Shown: positions 25,099 through 34,789 of the stretch, in pieces
How positions within the stretch are numbered: position 1 is the stretch's first letter
How the letters are laid out: each line of letters starts with the position of its first letter
DNA from: Flavobacteriaceae bacterium UBA7302
GTDB lineage: Bacteria; Bacteroidota; Bacteroidia; Flavobacteriales; Flavobacteriaceae
Assembly (NCBI GenBank): GCA_002471825.1
Contig: DKQS01000001.1
Coordinates: 1-64,000, forward strand
DNA: 64,000 nt
Reading direction: 5' to 3'
Notes under the pieces: model-generated
Database searches by the model: none
What the model saw: the letters and a program-made list of their open reading frames with translations, nothing else
Told to the model about the DNA's origin: nothing
Translations under genes and position numbers: made by a program

Positions 25099-27009
25099 AT
25101 GAGTAAAGGAAACATCAATGTATCAGTTGAAAATATATTTCCTCTGATAAAGAAATTCTTGTATTCAGACCATGAGATCTTCTTAAGAGAATTAATCTCA
25201 AACGCCACCGACGCAACTACAAAATTAAAGCACCTCATTTCCATTGGGGAAGCCAAAACCGAATTAGGCGATGCAAAAATTGAAATTAACATCGATAAAG
25301 AAAACAAAACCTTAACGATCAAAGATGATGGTTTAGGAATGACGGCTGATGAAGTCGAAAAGTACATCAACCAAATCGCTTTTTCAGGTGCTGAGGAATT
25401 CCTTGAAAAATACAAAGACGAAAAAAATGAAACCGGTGTTATCGGTCATTTTGGTCTAGGTTTTTATTCTGCCTTTATGGTGGCAGATAAGGTTGAAATC
25501 ATTACCAAATCCTACAAAGACGAACCTGCCGCTCACTGGACCTGTGATGGATCGCCAGAGTATACTTTGGTTGAGCATGACAAGACTGAAAGAGGAACTG
25601 AAATCATTTTACACATTTCAGAAGACGAGACCGACTTTCTAGAGGAAGGAAAAATCAGAGGATTATTGACCAAGTACAATCGTTTTAATCAAGTTCCTAT
25701 CAAATTCGGAACGAAAAAAGTAAACGATCCTGATCACGAACCCCAAACAATTACTGGTGAGGATGGTAAAGAAACCAAAGAGCCGCATAGACAGATTGAG
25801 GTTGATGACATCATCAACAATACGAATCCGGCTTGGACCAGAAAACCTGCAGATTTAGAAGACGAAGACTATAAAAACTTTTATAGAGAATTGTATCCAA
25901 TGCAATTCGAAGAGTCTTTATTCCATATCCATTTGAATGTTGATTATCCGTTTAACCTAACGGGAATCTTGTTCTTCCCTAAGTTGACTCAGAACTTAGA
26001 CATGCAGAAAGACAAAATTCAATTGTATCAAAATCAAGTATTTGTAACAGACAATGTAGAGGGAATTGTGCCTGACTTCTTGCAAATGTTAAAAGGTGTG
26101 ATCGATTCTCCAGACATTCCGTTGAACGTTTCTCGTTCGTACTTGCAGGCAGACGGAGCTGTGAAAAAAATCTCTGGATACATCACCAAGAAAGTGGCAG
26201 ATAAATTGAACTCTTTGTTCAAAAAAGATCGAGAAGATTTTGAGAAGAAATGGAACGACATCAAAGTAATCATTGAATACGGAATGTTATCAGAGGAAAA
26301 ATTCTTTGACAAAGCAAAGAAATTCGCCCTGTACCCAACGGTTGATGACACCTATTTTACGTATGACGAATTGATCGAGAAAACCAAAGATGCTCAAGTT
26401 GACAAAGACGACAACCACATTTTGTTGTACACCGCAAACAAAGAAGCGCAGCACAGTTACATTGAAGCAGCAAAAGCTAAGGGATATGAAGTATTACTGT
26501 TAGACTCTCCGATCGTTTCGCATTTGATGCAGAAAATTGAAACTTCAGGTGATAAAGTACGATTTGCAAGAGTTGATGCTGATCATATTGACAACTTGAT
26601 CAAGAAGGATGATACGACCATTTCAAAACTTTCTGAAGAAGAAAAGGAGAAATTAAAGCCAATGATTGAATCTGCGGTTCCTTCTGAGACATACACAGTA
26701 CAGTTAGAGGCTATGGACTCTTCTGCATCTCCATTCATGATTACCGTTCCTGAGTTTATGAGAAGAATGAAGGAAATGCAAGCTACTGGAGGTGGCGGAA
26801 TGTTCGGAATGAGCAACATGCCAGACATGTACAACTTGGTAGTGAACACCAACCACGAATTGGTTTCTGAAATTTTGAACACCAAAACTGAGAAAAAGCA
26901 ACAACGCTTGATCAAACAAGCCTTTGATTTGGCCAAGCTTTCTCAAAATTTATTGCATGGTGAGGATTTAACAAACTTTATCAAACGCAGTTACGAGTTG
27001 ATCAAATAA
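25099..27009 (+). CDS. htpG: Molecular chaperone HtpG (bacterial Hsp90)
   Basis: Cytosolic ATP-dependent chaperone of 636 residues. The N-terminal GHKL ATPase domain has ELISNATDA (res. 28-36), DDGLGMTADEV near 76 and GHFGLGFYSAFMVA near 118. The middle domain carries NVSRSYLQAD with the catalytic arginine. The C-terminal dimerisation domain includes a glycine/methionine-rich lid region (GGGGMFGMSNMPDM) near 560. The length is normal. It is monocistronic, bounded upstream by a repeat-rich control region and downstream by a terminator. Confidence 0.97.
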   Translation: MSKGNINVSVENIFPLIKKFLYSDHEIFLRELISNATDATTKLKHLISIGEAKTELGDAKIEINIDKENKTLTIKDDGLGMTADEVEKYINQIAFSGAEEFLEKYKDEKNETGVIGHFGLGFYSAFMVADKVEIITKSYKDEPAAHWTCDGSPEYTLVEHDKTERGTEIILHISEDETDFLEEGKIRGLLTKYNRFNQVPIKFGTKKVNDPDHEPQTITGEDGKETKEPHRQIEVDDIINNTNPAWTRKPADLEDEDYKNFYRELYPMQFEESLFHIHLNVDYPFNLTGILFFPKLTQNLDMQKDKIQLYQNQVFVTDNVEGIVPDFLQMLKGVIDSPDIPLNVSRSYLQADGAVKKISGYITKKVADKLNSLFKKDREDFEKKWNDIKVIIEYGMLSEEKFFDKAKKFALYPTVDDTYFTYDELIEKTKDAQVDKDDNHILLYTANKEAQHSYIEAAKAKGYEVLLLDSPIVSHLMQKIETSGDKVRFARVDADHIDNLIKKDDTTISKLSEEEKEKLKPMIESAVPSETYTVQLEAMDSSASPFMITVPEFMRRMKEMQATGGGGMFGMSNMPDMYNLVVNTNHELVSEILNTKTEKKQQRLIKQAFDLAKLSQNLLHGEDLTNFIKRSYELIK

Positions 27010-27034
27010 TTTGATGTAAACGTTAATATCGAAG

Positions 27035-27063
27035 CCTCTTTGTTTTTCAAAGAGGTTTTTTTG
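27035..27063 (+). terminator. Terminator after htpG
   Basis: Perfect 8-bp stem CCTCTTTG and CAAAGAGG with a TTTTT loop and a long T-run. Confidence 0.85.
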
Positions 27064-27099
27064 TAACTTTAAGCTGCTAATCAGGTAAAATAATTTACG

Positions 27100-27483
27100 A
27101 TGAAAAATTCAAGATTATCATTCGTTGCGTTTTTAATGCTGTGTTTCCTTAGTGCTACCATAAACGCACAAGACATTCAGGTAAAGGGAATTGTAAAAGG
27201 AAAGTCAGATTCAATGATTGAAATATTGAGCGGAGCCAATGTGTACATCAAAGGAACTACCATTGCCACTAGCACGAATAAACGAGGAGAATTCACTTTC
27301 CCAAGAAAGTTAAAAGCTGGAGATGTTTTGGTTTTTTCATTCTTAGGCTATTTGAAGAAACAAGTTCGAATCCGACCGAATAGCACTTATTTGAATGTTA
27401 TTTTAGAAGAAGATGACAATGAGATTTTGGGGGCTCCTATGAGCGCAAAACGATTTAAGTCCAAACGCAACAAACAGAAATAA
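27100..27483 (+). CDS. Small exported carboxypeptidase-like regulatory domain protein
   Basis: Exported protein of 127 residues with a signal peptide ending TINAQ (res. 24). Residues about 26-110 are a single carboxypeptidase regulatory-like beta-sandwich: GANVYIKGTTIATSTNKRGEFTF and VLVFSFLGYLKKQVRI are its usual strands. This is the N-terminal module of SusC-type receptors but occurs here alone, without plug or barrel. The C-terminus is basic (KRFKSKRNKQK). It is followed after three bases by the transglutaminase gene, suggesting a shared envelope role. Confidence 0.82.
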   Translation: MKNSRLSFVAFLMLCFLSATINAQDIQVKGIVKGKSDSMIEILSGANVYIKGTTIATSTNKRGEFTFPRKLKAGDVLVFSFLGYLKKQVRIRPNSTYLNVILEEDDNEILGAPMSAKRFKSKRNKQK

Positions 27484-27486
27484 ATC

Positions 27487-28506
27487 ATGCGGATATTAGG
27501 GTTGACCCTTTTCCTTTGGATTACCTACTCCGTTTCTGCACAACAATCTGATTTTAAGGATTTTAATTTTAAAAAGGTCGATTTTGTTGCCAAAAACTAC
27601 AAAGCCAAAAGACTTTACGATTTAAATAACATTACTTACAATCTTACCAAGGATTTCGATACTGAGGTTGAGAAATTTCGAGCCATTTTCATCTGGATTA
27701 CCCACAACATTTCCAATGATTACAAACTCTATGCAAAAAACAGTCGCAAACGAAAGCGATTTAAAGATGATTCCATCAAATTGGAAGAGTGGAATTCCAA
27801 ATTCAAGAAAATCATTTTTAAAAAACTGATTCGTAAAAAAAGAACCATTTGCACAGGTTACGCCTACCTATTAAAAGAAATGAGTGATGTGATTGGTGTC
27901 AAGGCTGAGATTGTTCATGGCTTCGGGAAGACCGCTGAAGTAGATGTCGAAAAATTGGAAGATCCGAATCATTCATGGAATGTGGTCAATTTGAATGGAA
28001 AATGGTATCTCTGCGACCCTACCTGGGCTGCCGGGATTTCTTATCCAGACAAAGGCAAATTTGTGTTTAGTTTTAATGATGGATTGTTCCTTACCGACCC
28101 CAATTTATTTATTTACAATCATTTCCCCATCTATGAGCAGTACACATTACTTCCTAAGCCACCGTCCTTAAAAGAGTTTGCACATTTCCCGCTCTTGTAT
28201 AGCGACTCTTACACACTTTTAGAATCCCACATTGCTCCGAAAGAAATGCATCAAGAAATTGTACAAAACGATGTTTTTCAATTTGAATATAAGCTGGCAA
28301 GTGCTGTTAAAATAGAAGACCAAGCCTTCAAACTTGTTACCGTGAGCAGCGTAATGGAAAAAACATACAAACCTGAAGTAAGCATGAATGGCCAGCAGGT
28401 TATTTTAAAACATCAATTTAAAAGAAGGGGTTTTTACGATGTTCATATTTATATGAATGATTCGATCATTGCTTCCTATACATTCAATATCAAAAAAGCG
28501 CCATGA
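27487..28506 (+). CDS. Exported transglutaminase-like protein
   Basis: Exported protein of 339 residues with signal peptide ending SVSAQ (res. 19). The transglutaminase/cysteine-protease core spans about 60-200. The triad is Cys in RTICTGYAYLLKEM, His in PNHSWNVV and Asp in LCDPTWAAG, all present and in order. The C-terminal part (200-339) is a beta-rich region without a recognised name. Such bacterial proteins act as peptidases or cross-linkers in the periplasm; the substrate is unknown. It overlaps the next small membrane-protein gene by four bases. Confidence 0.88.
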   Translation: MRILGLTLFLWITYSVSAQQSDFKDFNFKKVDFVAKNYKAKRLYDLNNITYNLTKDFDTEVEKFRAIFIWITHNISNDYKLYAKNSRKRKRFKDDSIKLEEWNSKFKKIIFKKLIRKKRTICTGYAYLLKEMSDVIGVKAEIVHGFGKTAEVDVEKLEDPNHSWNVVNLNGKWYLCDPTWAAGISYPDKGKFVFSFNDGLFLTDPNLFIYNHFPIYEQYTLLPKPPSLKEFAHFPLLYSDSYTLLESHIAPKEMHQEIVQNDVFQFEYKLASAVKIEDQAFKLVTVSSVMEKTYKPEVSMNGQQVILKHQFKRRGFYDVHIYMNDSIIASYTFNIKKAP

Positions 28507-28802
28507 AAACCAATGCTACTAATTTAATTTCCATTTTCAAAGTGTTCATTACAACGCTTTTGTTATTGCTCCTTCCCTTACTATTCAATCAAACGAACGC
28601 TGATTTTAATTGGTCATTGGGCGACTTTTTGGTTGGAGGACTGATTATTTTTTCCTTCGGATTGTACATCACATGGATTTGGAGATTAAAAAAATCAAAC
28701 AAAAGAAAAGCCCTATTCATTTTATTGGGTTTCATTTTATTAGCAATCATCTGGACCGAACTTGCCGTTGGCATTTTTGAAAGCCCTTTCAGTGGAAATT
28801 AG
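28503..28802 (+). CDS. Small membrane protein, unknown
   Basis: Protein of 99 residues with three predicted membrane segments: about 10-28 (ISIFKVFITTLLLLLLPLLF), 40-60 (FLVGGLIIFSFGLYITWIW) and 68-92 (LFILLGFILLAIIWTELAVG). No domain is recognised. The ATG overlaps the transglutaminase stop (ATGA), and the GNAT gene starts inside its 3' end. Translational coupling with both neighbours is likely. A role cannot be assigned. Confidence 0.75.
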   Translation: MKTNATNLISIFKVFITTLLLLLLPLLFNQTNADFNWSLGDFLVGGLIIFSFGLYITWIWRLKKSNKRKALFILLGFILLAIIWTELAVGIFESPFSGN

Positions 28803-29304
28803 AAAAGCACAAGTAGCCGATTGTAAAGAATTATCAGAAGTGGCCATCGCCTCTTTTTTACCTGCTCATGGACATTCTTCACCAAAAGAGGACATGGATA
28901 ATTACATCCAAAACAATTTTAGCGAGGGAAACTTGAGGAAGGAGATTGCCGATTCTGCAAATGAATACCAGGTACTGATCTACGAGAACAATATTGTTGG
29001 TTATTTTAAAATTAATCCGAATCTCACAACTAGCTTTTCTGAAATGACCGCAATTACTTACATGAGTCGGCTCTATGTCTTACAGGAATATTACAATTTT
29101 GGTTTTGGTAAAAAGTTACTGCAAAAAGCCATTGAGGTAAGCAAAATTAGGGGGCAAGAAGGAATGTGGTTAAAGGTTTGGGTAGAGAATCAAAGAGCCA
29201 TCAATTTTTATAAGAAGATGGGTTTTGAAATTATTGGAACCAGTGATTTTGTGATCTCCGAAACGCATTCAAATCCCAATTTCGTGATGCTCAAAAAATA
29301 TTGA
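28792..29304 (+). CDS. GNAT family N-acetyltransferase
   Basis: Cytosolic acetyltransferase of about 170 residues. The acetyl-CoA binding motif is LYVLQEYYNFGFGKKLLQKA, with the Q-x4-G-x-G pattern. The C-terminal strand NQRAINFYKKMGFEIIGT is typical of GNAT enzymes of the RimI/ribosomal type. The start is uncertain: GTG at 28792 begins directly with the first strand (VEIRKAQVAD), while a TTG at 28762 would add ten hydrophobic residues. I prefer 28792. It overlaps the upstream membrane-protein gene by eleven bases. The acceptor is unknown. Confidence 0.83.
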   Translation: MEIRKAQVADCKELSEVAIASFLPAHGHSSPKEDMDNYIQNNFSEGNLRKEIADSANEYQVLIYENNIVGYFKINPNLTTSFSEMTAITYMSRLYVLQEYYNFGFGKKLLQKAIEVSKIRGQEGMWLKVWVENQRAINFYKKMGFEIIGTSDFVISETHSNPNFVMLKKY

Positions 29305-29347
29305 CTTTTATTTATATCTTTAAGCATCAACCAATTACTCTTTAAAA

Positions 29348-29830
29348 ATGTCAAAATTTAAAATCGAATTAAAATGGGCAGTCATTTTTATTGCCACCAT
29401 TTTGGGCTGGAGTGTCCTTGAAAAAGTAGCAGGCTTGCACGACAAGAACATTGATATGCATGCTACCTTTTCAGCTTTTTTTATGTTGCCTGCCATACTC
29501 GTTTATTTCTTAGCCATTCGCGATAAAAAGCACAACTATTACGATGGGAACATGAATTTTTCTCATGGTTTTATGGCCGGACTTTGGGTAACCATTTTCG
29601 TAGCCATCTGTAACCCATTGACACAATGGCTTATCTCTTTTGTGATTACGCCTGAATATTTCGAAAATGTGATTGCCTATAGTGTGGAAAATGAAATGAA
29701 CACCCTTGAGGAAGCCAAAGCCTATTTTAATTACAAAAGTTATGTAGTTCAGGGCACCATTGGCACCTTGATTATTGGCATCGTTACTTCAGTAATTTTA
29801 GCCTTACTTCTCAAAACTAGAAAGAACTAG
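29348..29830 (+). CDS. DUF4199 membrane protein
   Basis: Inner-membrane protein of 160 residues with four predicted membrane segments and a soluble loop carrying YSVENEMNTLEEAKAYFNYKS between the last two. This arrangement and the opening (ELKWAVIFIATILGWSVLEK) match DUF4199, a Bacteroidota family without assigned function. The stop lies three bases from the stop of the convergent GH15 gene. No hairpin terminator separates them. Confidence 0.82.
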   Translation: MSKFKIELKWAVIFIATILGWSVLEKVAGLHDKNIDMHATFSAFFMLPAILVYFLAIRDKKHNYYDGNMNFSHGFMAGLWVTIFVAICNPLTQWLISFVITPEYFENVIAYSVENEMNTLEEAKAYFNYKSYVVQGTIGTLIIGIVTSVILALLLKTRKN

Positions 29831-29833
29831 AGT

Positions 29834-31624
29834 CTATTCTTGATACAAGGTTCCCTCGGTCATTTCACTGAAATTCATAGCCGTCTCAATGAGCGCCAGA
29901 TGTGAATAGGCCTGTGGGAAATTACCCAACAAACGTTTGGATTTGAAATCGATATCCTCACTAAATAGGCCCAAATGATTACTATAGGTTAAAAGCTGAT
30001 CAAAAAGCTTTTTAGATTCGCGCTTTTGACCCGTTTTGTAAAGGGCATTGATATACCAAAAGGTACAAATGGTAAAAGAACTTGAAGGCAATCCGAAGTC
30101 GTCTTTGTTCTTATAACGATAAAGCAATCCGTCGTTATTGAGCTCTCTTCCAATGGCTTTTACGGTTGCAATATATTTTGGATGCTTCCCATCAATAAAT
30201 CCGTAAGGTTCCATTAAAAGGACACTGGCATCCATTTCTTTACTACCATAAGACTGGGTAAAAGCTTGTACCTCTTCATTCCAGGAGTTCATAAAAATAT
30301 CTTCCTTTATCTGATTGGCTAAGGTATTCCAGCGATCTAGTTTTCGGTCTTTACGGAATAATTCGGCAACCTTAATCGCACGATCTATCGCCACCCAACA
30401 AAGTACTTTTGAGAAGGTAAAATGCCGATCCTCGCCTCTAAATTCCCAAATTCCTTTATCGGCTTCTTCCCAATGGCGCTCTACAATCCAGACGATGCCT
30501 TTGGTGATGGTCCACAATTCTTCTCCGTTATCAATGTCTACTGAGAAATTCACAATTTCTTGGTGAATCACATCCATTAGGATTCCGTAGATATCATTCT
30601 GACGCTGGATGTAGGCAGCATTACCAATTCGAACAGGTTTGGAGCCTTCATATCCGTTTAAATGTTCGAGTTTGTGTTCGGTCAAATCTTTCTCACCATT
30701 AATTCCGTACATAATTTGCAAGCTTTCGCTTTTATCCGGAATTAAATCGATGATAAAATTCAAATAACGCCAAACACTGTTTTTGTGACCCAACTGAGAG
30801 ATCACCTTGATTACCATAGAGGCATCACGAATCCAACAGAATCGGTAATCCCAATTTCGCTCTTCGCCAATGGTTTCTGGCAAGGAGGTCGTTGCGGCGG
30901 CCAATACGGCACCTGTTTTGTCATAGCTCAACAACTTCAGCGTCATCGCACTTCGCATGATCTCATCATTGTACTTACTATACTTGGTAGTTCGAGCTAC
31001 CCAGTCATACCAATAAACCTTGGTTCGCTCCAAATCAATACGTGCATTACCCATAGAGTATTTGATAATCTTCTCATTATAGGTAATTAAGAAAAAGCTG
31101 TCTTCTGATAAGGTAATTCTCCTTTTGTTAAGCACAGCGAGCTTATTAAAGTTGGTATAGAGAAACAAATTATCGTAAATCTCACTATCGGTAAGACTTA
31201 CTATAAAATTCTCTTTGTGATGATGAACCGTGACATCGTGGGCATATTCAAGCTTCGGATCGTAATTAAAAACGATTTGAGGTTTGCCCGAAATGAGTTT
31301 GAAATAGCGTACAATTTCAGGCGGGTTGTGATAACCCACATTGGTAACGCTATACCTTGGCATAAAATCATGAATTTGGAATACCCCTTTGTCATTTTCA
31401 AAATGGGTAACAAGGATACAAGTATTCTTCACGTAATACTGTCTTATCTTATATTCATCTGCATTTTGAATAGAGAAACTCCCTCCAATTTTATCGTCTA
31501 AAATTTTAGCAAAAACCGATGAAGAATTAAAAGCTGGCAAGCAACACCAATCGATGGAACCCTTATCAGAAACCAAGGCCGCACTCTGGCAGTTTCCAAT
31601 AATTCCGTAGTTTAAATTCTTCAT
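29834..31624 (-). CDS. Glycoside hydrolase family 15 protein (trehalase/glucoamylase type)
   Basis: Protein of 596 residues with no signal peptide, so cytosolic. The N-terminal beta-sandwich (about 1-215) begins with YGIIGNCQSAALVSDKGSIDW. The (alpha/alpha)6 catalytic domain follows, with EERNWDYRFCWIRDAS near 257 and GNFPQAYSHLALIE near 573, the two signature blocks of bacterial GH15 enzymes. Members are glucoamylases or trehalases with acid catalysis by glutamates. The divergent neighbour makes trehalose, so trehalose or a glucan oligosaccharide is the likely substrate (inference). Confidence 0.92.
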   Translation of the reverse strand: MKNLNYGIIGNCQSAALVSDKGSIDWCCLPAFNSSSVFAKILDDKIGGSFSIQNADEYKIRQYYVKNTCILVTHFENDKGVFQIHDFMPRYSVTNVGYHNPPEIVRYFKLISGKPQIVFNYDPKLEYAHDVTVHHHKENFIVSLTDSEIYDNLFLYTNFNKLAVLNKRRITLSEDSFFLITYNEKIIKYSMGNARIDLERTKVYWYDWVARTTKYSKYNDEIMRSAMTLKLLSYDKTGAVLAAATTSLPETIGEERNWDYRFCWIRDASMVIKVISQLGHKNSVWRYLNFIIDLIPDKSESLQIMYGINGEKDLTEHKLEHLNGYEGSKPVRIGNAAYIQRQNDIYGILMDVIHQEIVNFSVDIDNGEELWTITKGIVWIVERHWEEADKGIWEFRGEDRHFTFSKVLCWVAIDRAIKVAELFRKDRKLDRWNTLANQIKEDIFMNSWNEEVQAFTQSYGSKEMDASVLLMEPYGFIDGKHPKYIATVKAIGRELNNDGLLYRYKNKDDFGLPSSSFTICTFWYINALYKTGQKRESKKLFDQLLTYSNHLGLFSEDIDFKSKRLLGNFPQAYSHLALIETAMNFSEMTEGTLYQE

Positions 31625-31697
31625 ATTTTCTGGGATTTTCTTTTAAGGCTCAGTGATTTTTTTTAACTTTTGTGAAGTTAATAAATGTCAACCAATA

Positions 31698-33920
31698 ATG
31701 CCAAAAAACATCATCATTTCTAACAGGTTACCTGTACAAATTTCACTCGATAAAGCGGAGATAGAAATAACTCCCAGTGTGGGTGGTCTAGCCACGGGAA
31801 TGAAGTCGATTCACTCGGAAGGAAACAGCATCTGGATAGGGTGGTCTGGCTTAGAAAGTGACACCATTGATGAAGAAACTTCAGTCAGGGTTGATGAAGC
31901 GCTAAAAAATGAAAAATGCGTTGCAGTAAATCTAACAGCAGAAGATGTAGAAGACTTTTATTTAGGGTTTAGCAATAAGACCATTTGGCCTCTTTTTCAT
32001 TACTTTATTGAATACACCAAATTCAATTACAATCAATGGAAGGCATACAAAGCAGTGAATCAAAAGTTTGCCGAAAAGGCTTTGGAATTCATTGAAGATG
32101 ATGACATTATTTGGGTGCATGATTATCAATTGATGATGCTTCCTGAGCTCATCAAAAGGCACAAACCCAACGCCACTATTGGATTTTTTCTGCACATCCC
32201 CTATCCGTCCCACGAGATTTTCCGAATATTTCCTTGGCGTGAGGAATTGTTAAAGGGAATATTAGGATCTGACCTCATTGGAATGCATACCTATGATTAT
32301 GAACGACACTTTTTAAGTTCTGTAAAAAGGATTTTAGGATTGGAAGTTCATTTCAACGAAATCATCTATCGAAACCGCATTATTAAGGTCGACTCTTTCC
32401 CTATGGGAATTGATTACAAGCGTTTTCACGATGCAGCATCGGTCATCAACGACCGGGAGGAAAAGGATCAATCCGAATTGCAAAAGCGTTTGCTGGATCA
32501 CAAATCAAAAGACACTAATAATAAGCTCATTCTTTCGATTGATAGGCTGGATTATACCAAAGGAATTCCCAATCGAATCAAAGCGTTTGAATTCTTTTTG
32601 GATCGCTATCCAGAGTTCCATGAAAAAGTACGTCTTGTGATGTTGGCGGTTCCATCCCGCTCCAACGTTTCGCAATACAAACGATTGAAAAAGGAGACCG
32701 ACGAATTGGTTGGTCGCATCAATGGAAAATTTGCCACCATCAGCTGGACACCCATTTGGTATTTCTATAGATCTGTTGCTTTTGAACAATTAATTGAACT
32801 CTATACCGCATCAGATGTGGCCTTGATTTCTCCACTGCGCGACGGAATGAATTTGGTCGCCAAAGAATATGTTGCCACCCGCACCAAAAAAGACGGGGTG
32901 CTGATCCTTAGTGAAATGGCTGGTGCTGCCAAAGAATTGCATGACGCCATTTTGATCAATCCGAATAACTTTCAAGAGTTTGCCAATGCTTTAAAAACTG
33001 CCCTAACCATGTCGACCTTAGAGCAAATGACACGAATGATTGATATGCAAAAAAGGGTAAAGCGTTATGATGTCGAAAAATGGGCCAGCGAGTTCATAAA
33101 AACGCTAAAAGACACGAAAAAATCAAGCAAGGTGATCGGAGCAAAATATATGAATCCGACTATTGAAAGGGAGACCATAAGCGCCTATCAAAAAGCGAAA
33201 AACCGTCTCTTATTCATCGACTATGATGGCACCTTGGTAGGGTTCAAAAATGATCCGCAAGATGCCAAACCAGATCAAGAACTATACGACCTCTTGGATT
33301 CATTAAATAGTCAGGAAAATACGACGGTAGTATTAATTACGGGTCGTGATAAGGAAACTTTTTCAAGGTGGTTCAATCATAAAGATTACGCCTTGATTAC
33401 AGATCATGGTGTTTGGGTAAAACAAGGATTCAATTGGCGAACGACCAACGTGATCAACCTTAACTGGATTGATAATGTGACTCAAATTCTCGAGAGTTTT
33501 GTAGATCGCACTCCCGGTACTTTTATAGAGCGTAAAAAGTTTTCTGTAGCATGGCATTATAGAACTGCCGACGAAGAATTGGCCCTACGAAGAAAAATTG
33601 AGCTTACCAATGTATTGATTAGCTTAACAGCGAACTCTGGCTTAAGTGTGCTTGACGGTAATAAGGTATTGGAAATAAAAAGTAGTTCCATTGATAAAGG
33701 AAAGGCTTGTACACAATTTATGCTCGATAGTGAATATGACTACATCATTGCGATGGGAGATGACTACACCGATGAATTTATGTTCAAAGAGCTTCCAGAT
33801 ACAGCTACCACCATCAAAGTTGGACTGAAAAAGACGAGTGCTAAATATTTTACCAACGATCCGAATAGTGTTCGGGTATTCCTTAAGAAATTGGCAGATG
33901 CCATTCCATCAAAAAAGTAA
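31698..33920 (+). CDS. Fused trehalose-6-phosphate synthase/phosphatase
   Basis: Two-domain enzyme of 740 residues making trehalose from UDP-glucose (or GDP-glucose) and glucose 6-phosphate. The GT20 synthase domain (about 3-480) opens with IIISNRLPV and has SVGGLATGMKS, WVHDYQLMMLP and SPLRDGMNLVAKEYVA. The HAD phosphatase domain (about 500-735) has DYDGTLVGF with Asp508 and Asp510, and GDDYTDEFMF. The ATG at 31698 is chosen over an upstream in-frame start at 31653 because the synthase domain begins at once. It is divergent from the GH15 gene. Confidence 0.95.
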   Translation: MPKNIIISNRLPVQISLDKAEIEITPSVGGLATGMKSIHSEGNSIWIGWSGLESDTIDEETSVRVDEALKNEKCVAVNLTAEDVEDFYLGFSNKTIWPLFHYFIEYTKFNYNQWKAYKAVNQKFAEKALEFIEDDDIIWVHDYQLMMLPELIKRHKPNATIGFFLHIPYPSHEIFRIFPWREELLKGILGSDLIGMHTYDYERHFLSSVKRILGLEVHFNEIIYRNRIIKVDSFPMGIDYKRFHDAASVINDREEKDQSELQKRLLDHKSKDTNNKLILSIDRLDYTKGIPNRIKAFEFFLDRYPEFHEKVRLVMLAVPSRSNVSQYKRLKKETDELVGRINGKFATISWTPIWYFYRSVAFEQLIELYTASDVALISPLRDGMNLVAKEYVATRTKKDGVLILSEMAGAAKELHDAILINPNNFQEFANALKTALTMSTLEQMTRMIDMQKRVKRYDVEKWASEFIKTLKDTKKSSKVIGAKYMNPTIERETISAYQKAKNRLLFIDYDGTLVGFKNDPQDAKPDQELYDLLDSLNSQENTTVVLITGRDKETFSRWFNHKDYALITDHGVWVKQGFNWRTTNVINLNWIDNVTQILESFVDRTPGTFIERKKFSVAWHYRTADEELALRRKIELTNVLISLTANSGLSVLDGNKVLEIKSSSIDKGKACTQFMLDSEYDYIIAMGDDYTDEFMFKELPDTATTIKVGLKKTSAKYFTNDPNSVRVFLKKLADAIPSKK

Positions 33921-33964
33921 TGTCACAAATTTGTATATTTAGTCACTTTAAATGACGTTTTGTG

Positions 33965-34789
33965 ATGGAGAATTTTTTGAACTTTTTTGAAACCATGCCT
34001 TCTTGGCAAAAATTGCTTTGGATTTTTATTTGTATTTCTGCGAATTGGATTGTCGAATTGATCATTCCATTGGTGAAATTTGATTACAAGAAATGGAAAC
34101 ATGCGGGGACCAATATTGTATTTCTGAGCATGGATCTAGCAATCAATCTATTATTCGGAGTATTGACCTTGGGCATTTTCCTTTGGCTTCAAACCAACGA
34201 ATTTGGAATCCTTCATCTCTTTGAAGCGCCTATTTGGGTTGAGCTCTTAATCGCCGTTTTGGCCTTGGACTTTTCCGCACAATATCTAGTGCATTACCTA
34301 TTACACAAAGTTCCTTTTATGTGGCGTTTTCATATGATTCATCATAGCGACACCACCGTGGATGCCACCAGTGCAACTAGGCATCATCCAGGCGATTATA
34401 TGATGCGAGAAGTATTCGCATTGATTGTGGTTATCTTATTCGGAATTCCGTTGGCATACTACCTCTTCTACCGAATGGCGACCGTGTTTTTCGCCTATTT
34501 TACCCATGCTAATTTTTACATGCCAGAAAAGATTGACAAAGTCTTGAGCTATGTATTTATTACGCCAAACATGCACAAATTCCACCATCATCACGAATTG
34601 CCTTGGACCGATAGTAATTACGGTAATATCTTTTCTTTTTGGGATCGAATATTTGGAACCATGACCTATGATGATCCAAAAAAAGTGCACTTCGGACTAG
34701 ATATTTTACCCGATGACAAGGATCAAGATATTTTGTATCAGTTGAACATACCTTTCAATAAGAACATCAAACTCAAAACTGATAAATGA
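33965..34789 (+). CDS. Sterol desaturase/fatty-acid hydroxylase family protein
   Basis: Integral membrane di-iron enzyme of 274 residues from the ATG at 33965 (a GTG directly before it is also possible). Four histidine boxes are visible: HYLLH, FHMIHH, RHHPGD and HKFHHHHELP. The membrane segments surround them. The family hydroxylates or desaturates sterols, carotenoids and fatty acyl chains using oxygen; the substrate here is unknown. Downstream is a coupled gene with a four-base ATGA overlap. Confidence 0.9.
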   Translation: MENFLNFFETMPSWQKLLWIFICISANWIVELIIPLVKFDYKKWKHAGTNIVFLSMDLAINLLFGVLTLGIFLWLQTNEFGILHLFEAPIWVELLIAVLALDFSAQYLVHYLLHKVPFMWRFHMIHHSDTTVDATSATRHHPGDYMMREVFALIVVILFGIPLAYYLFYRMATVFFAYFTHANFYMPEKIDKVLSYVFITPNMHKFHHHHELPWTDSNYGNIFSFWDRIFGTMTYDDPKKVHFGLDILPDDKDQDILYQLNIPFNKNIKLKTDK

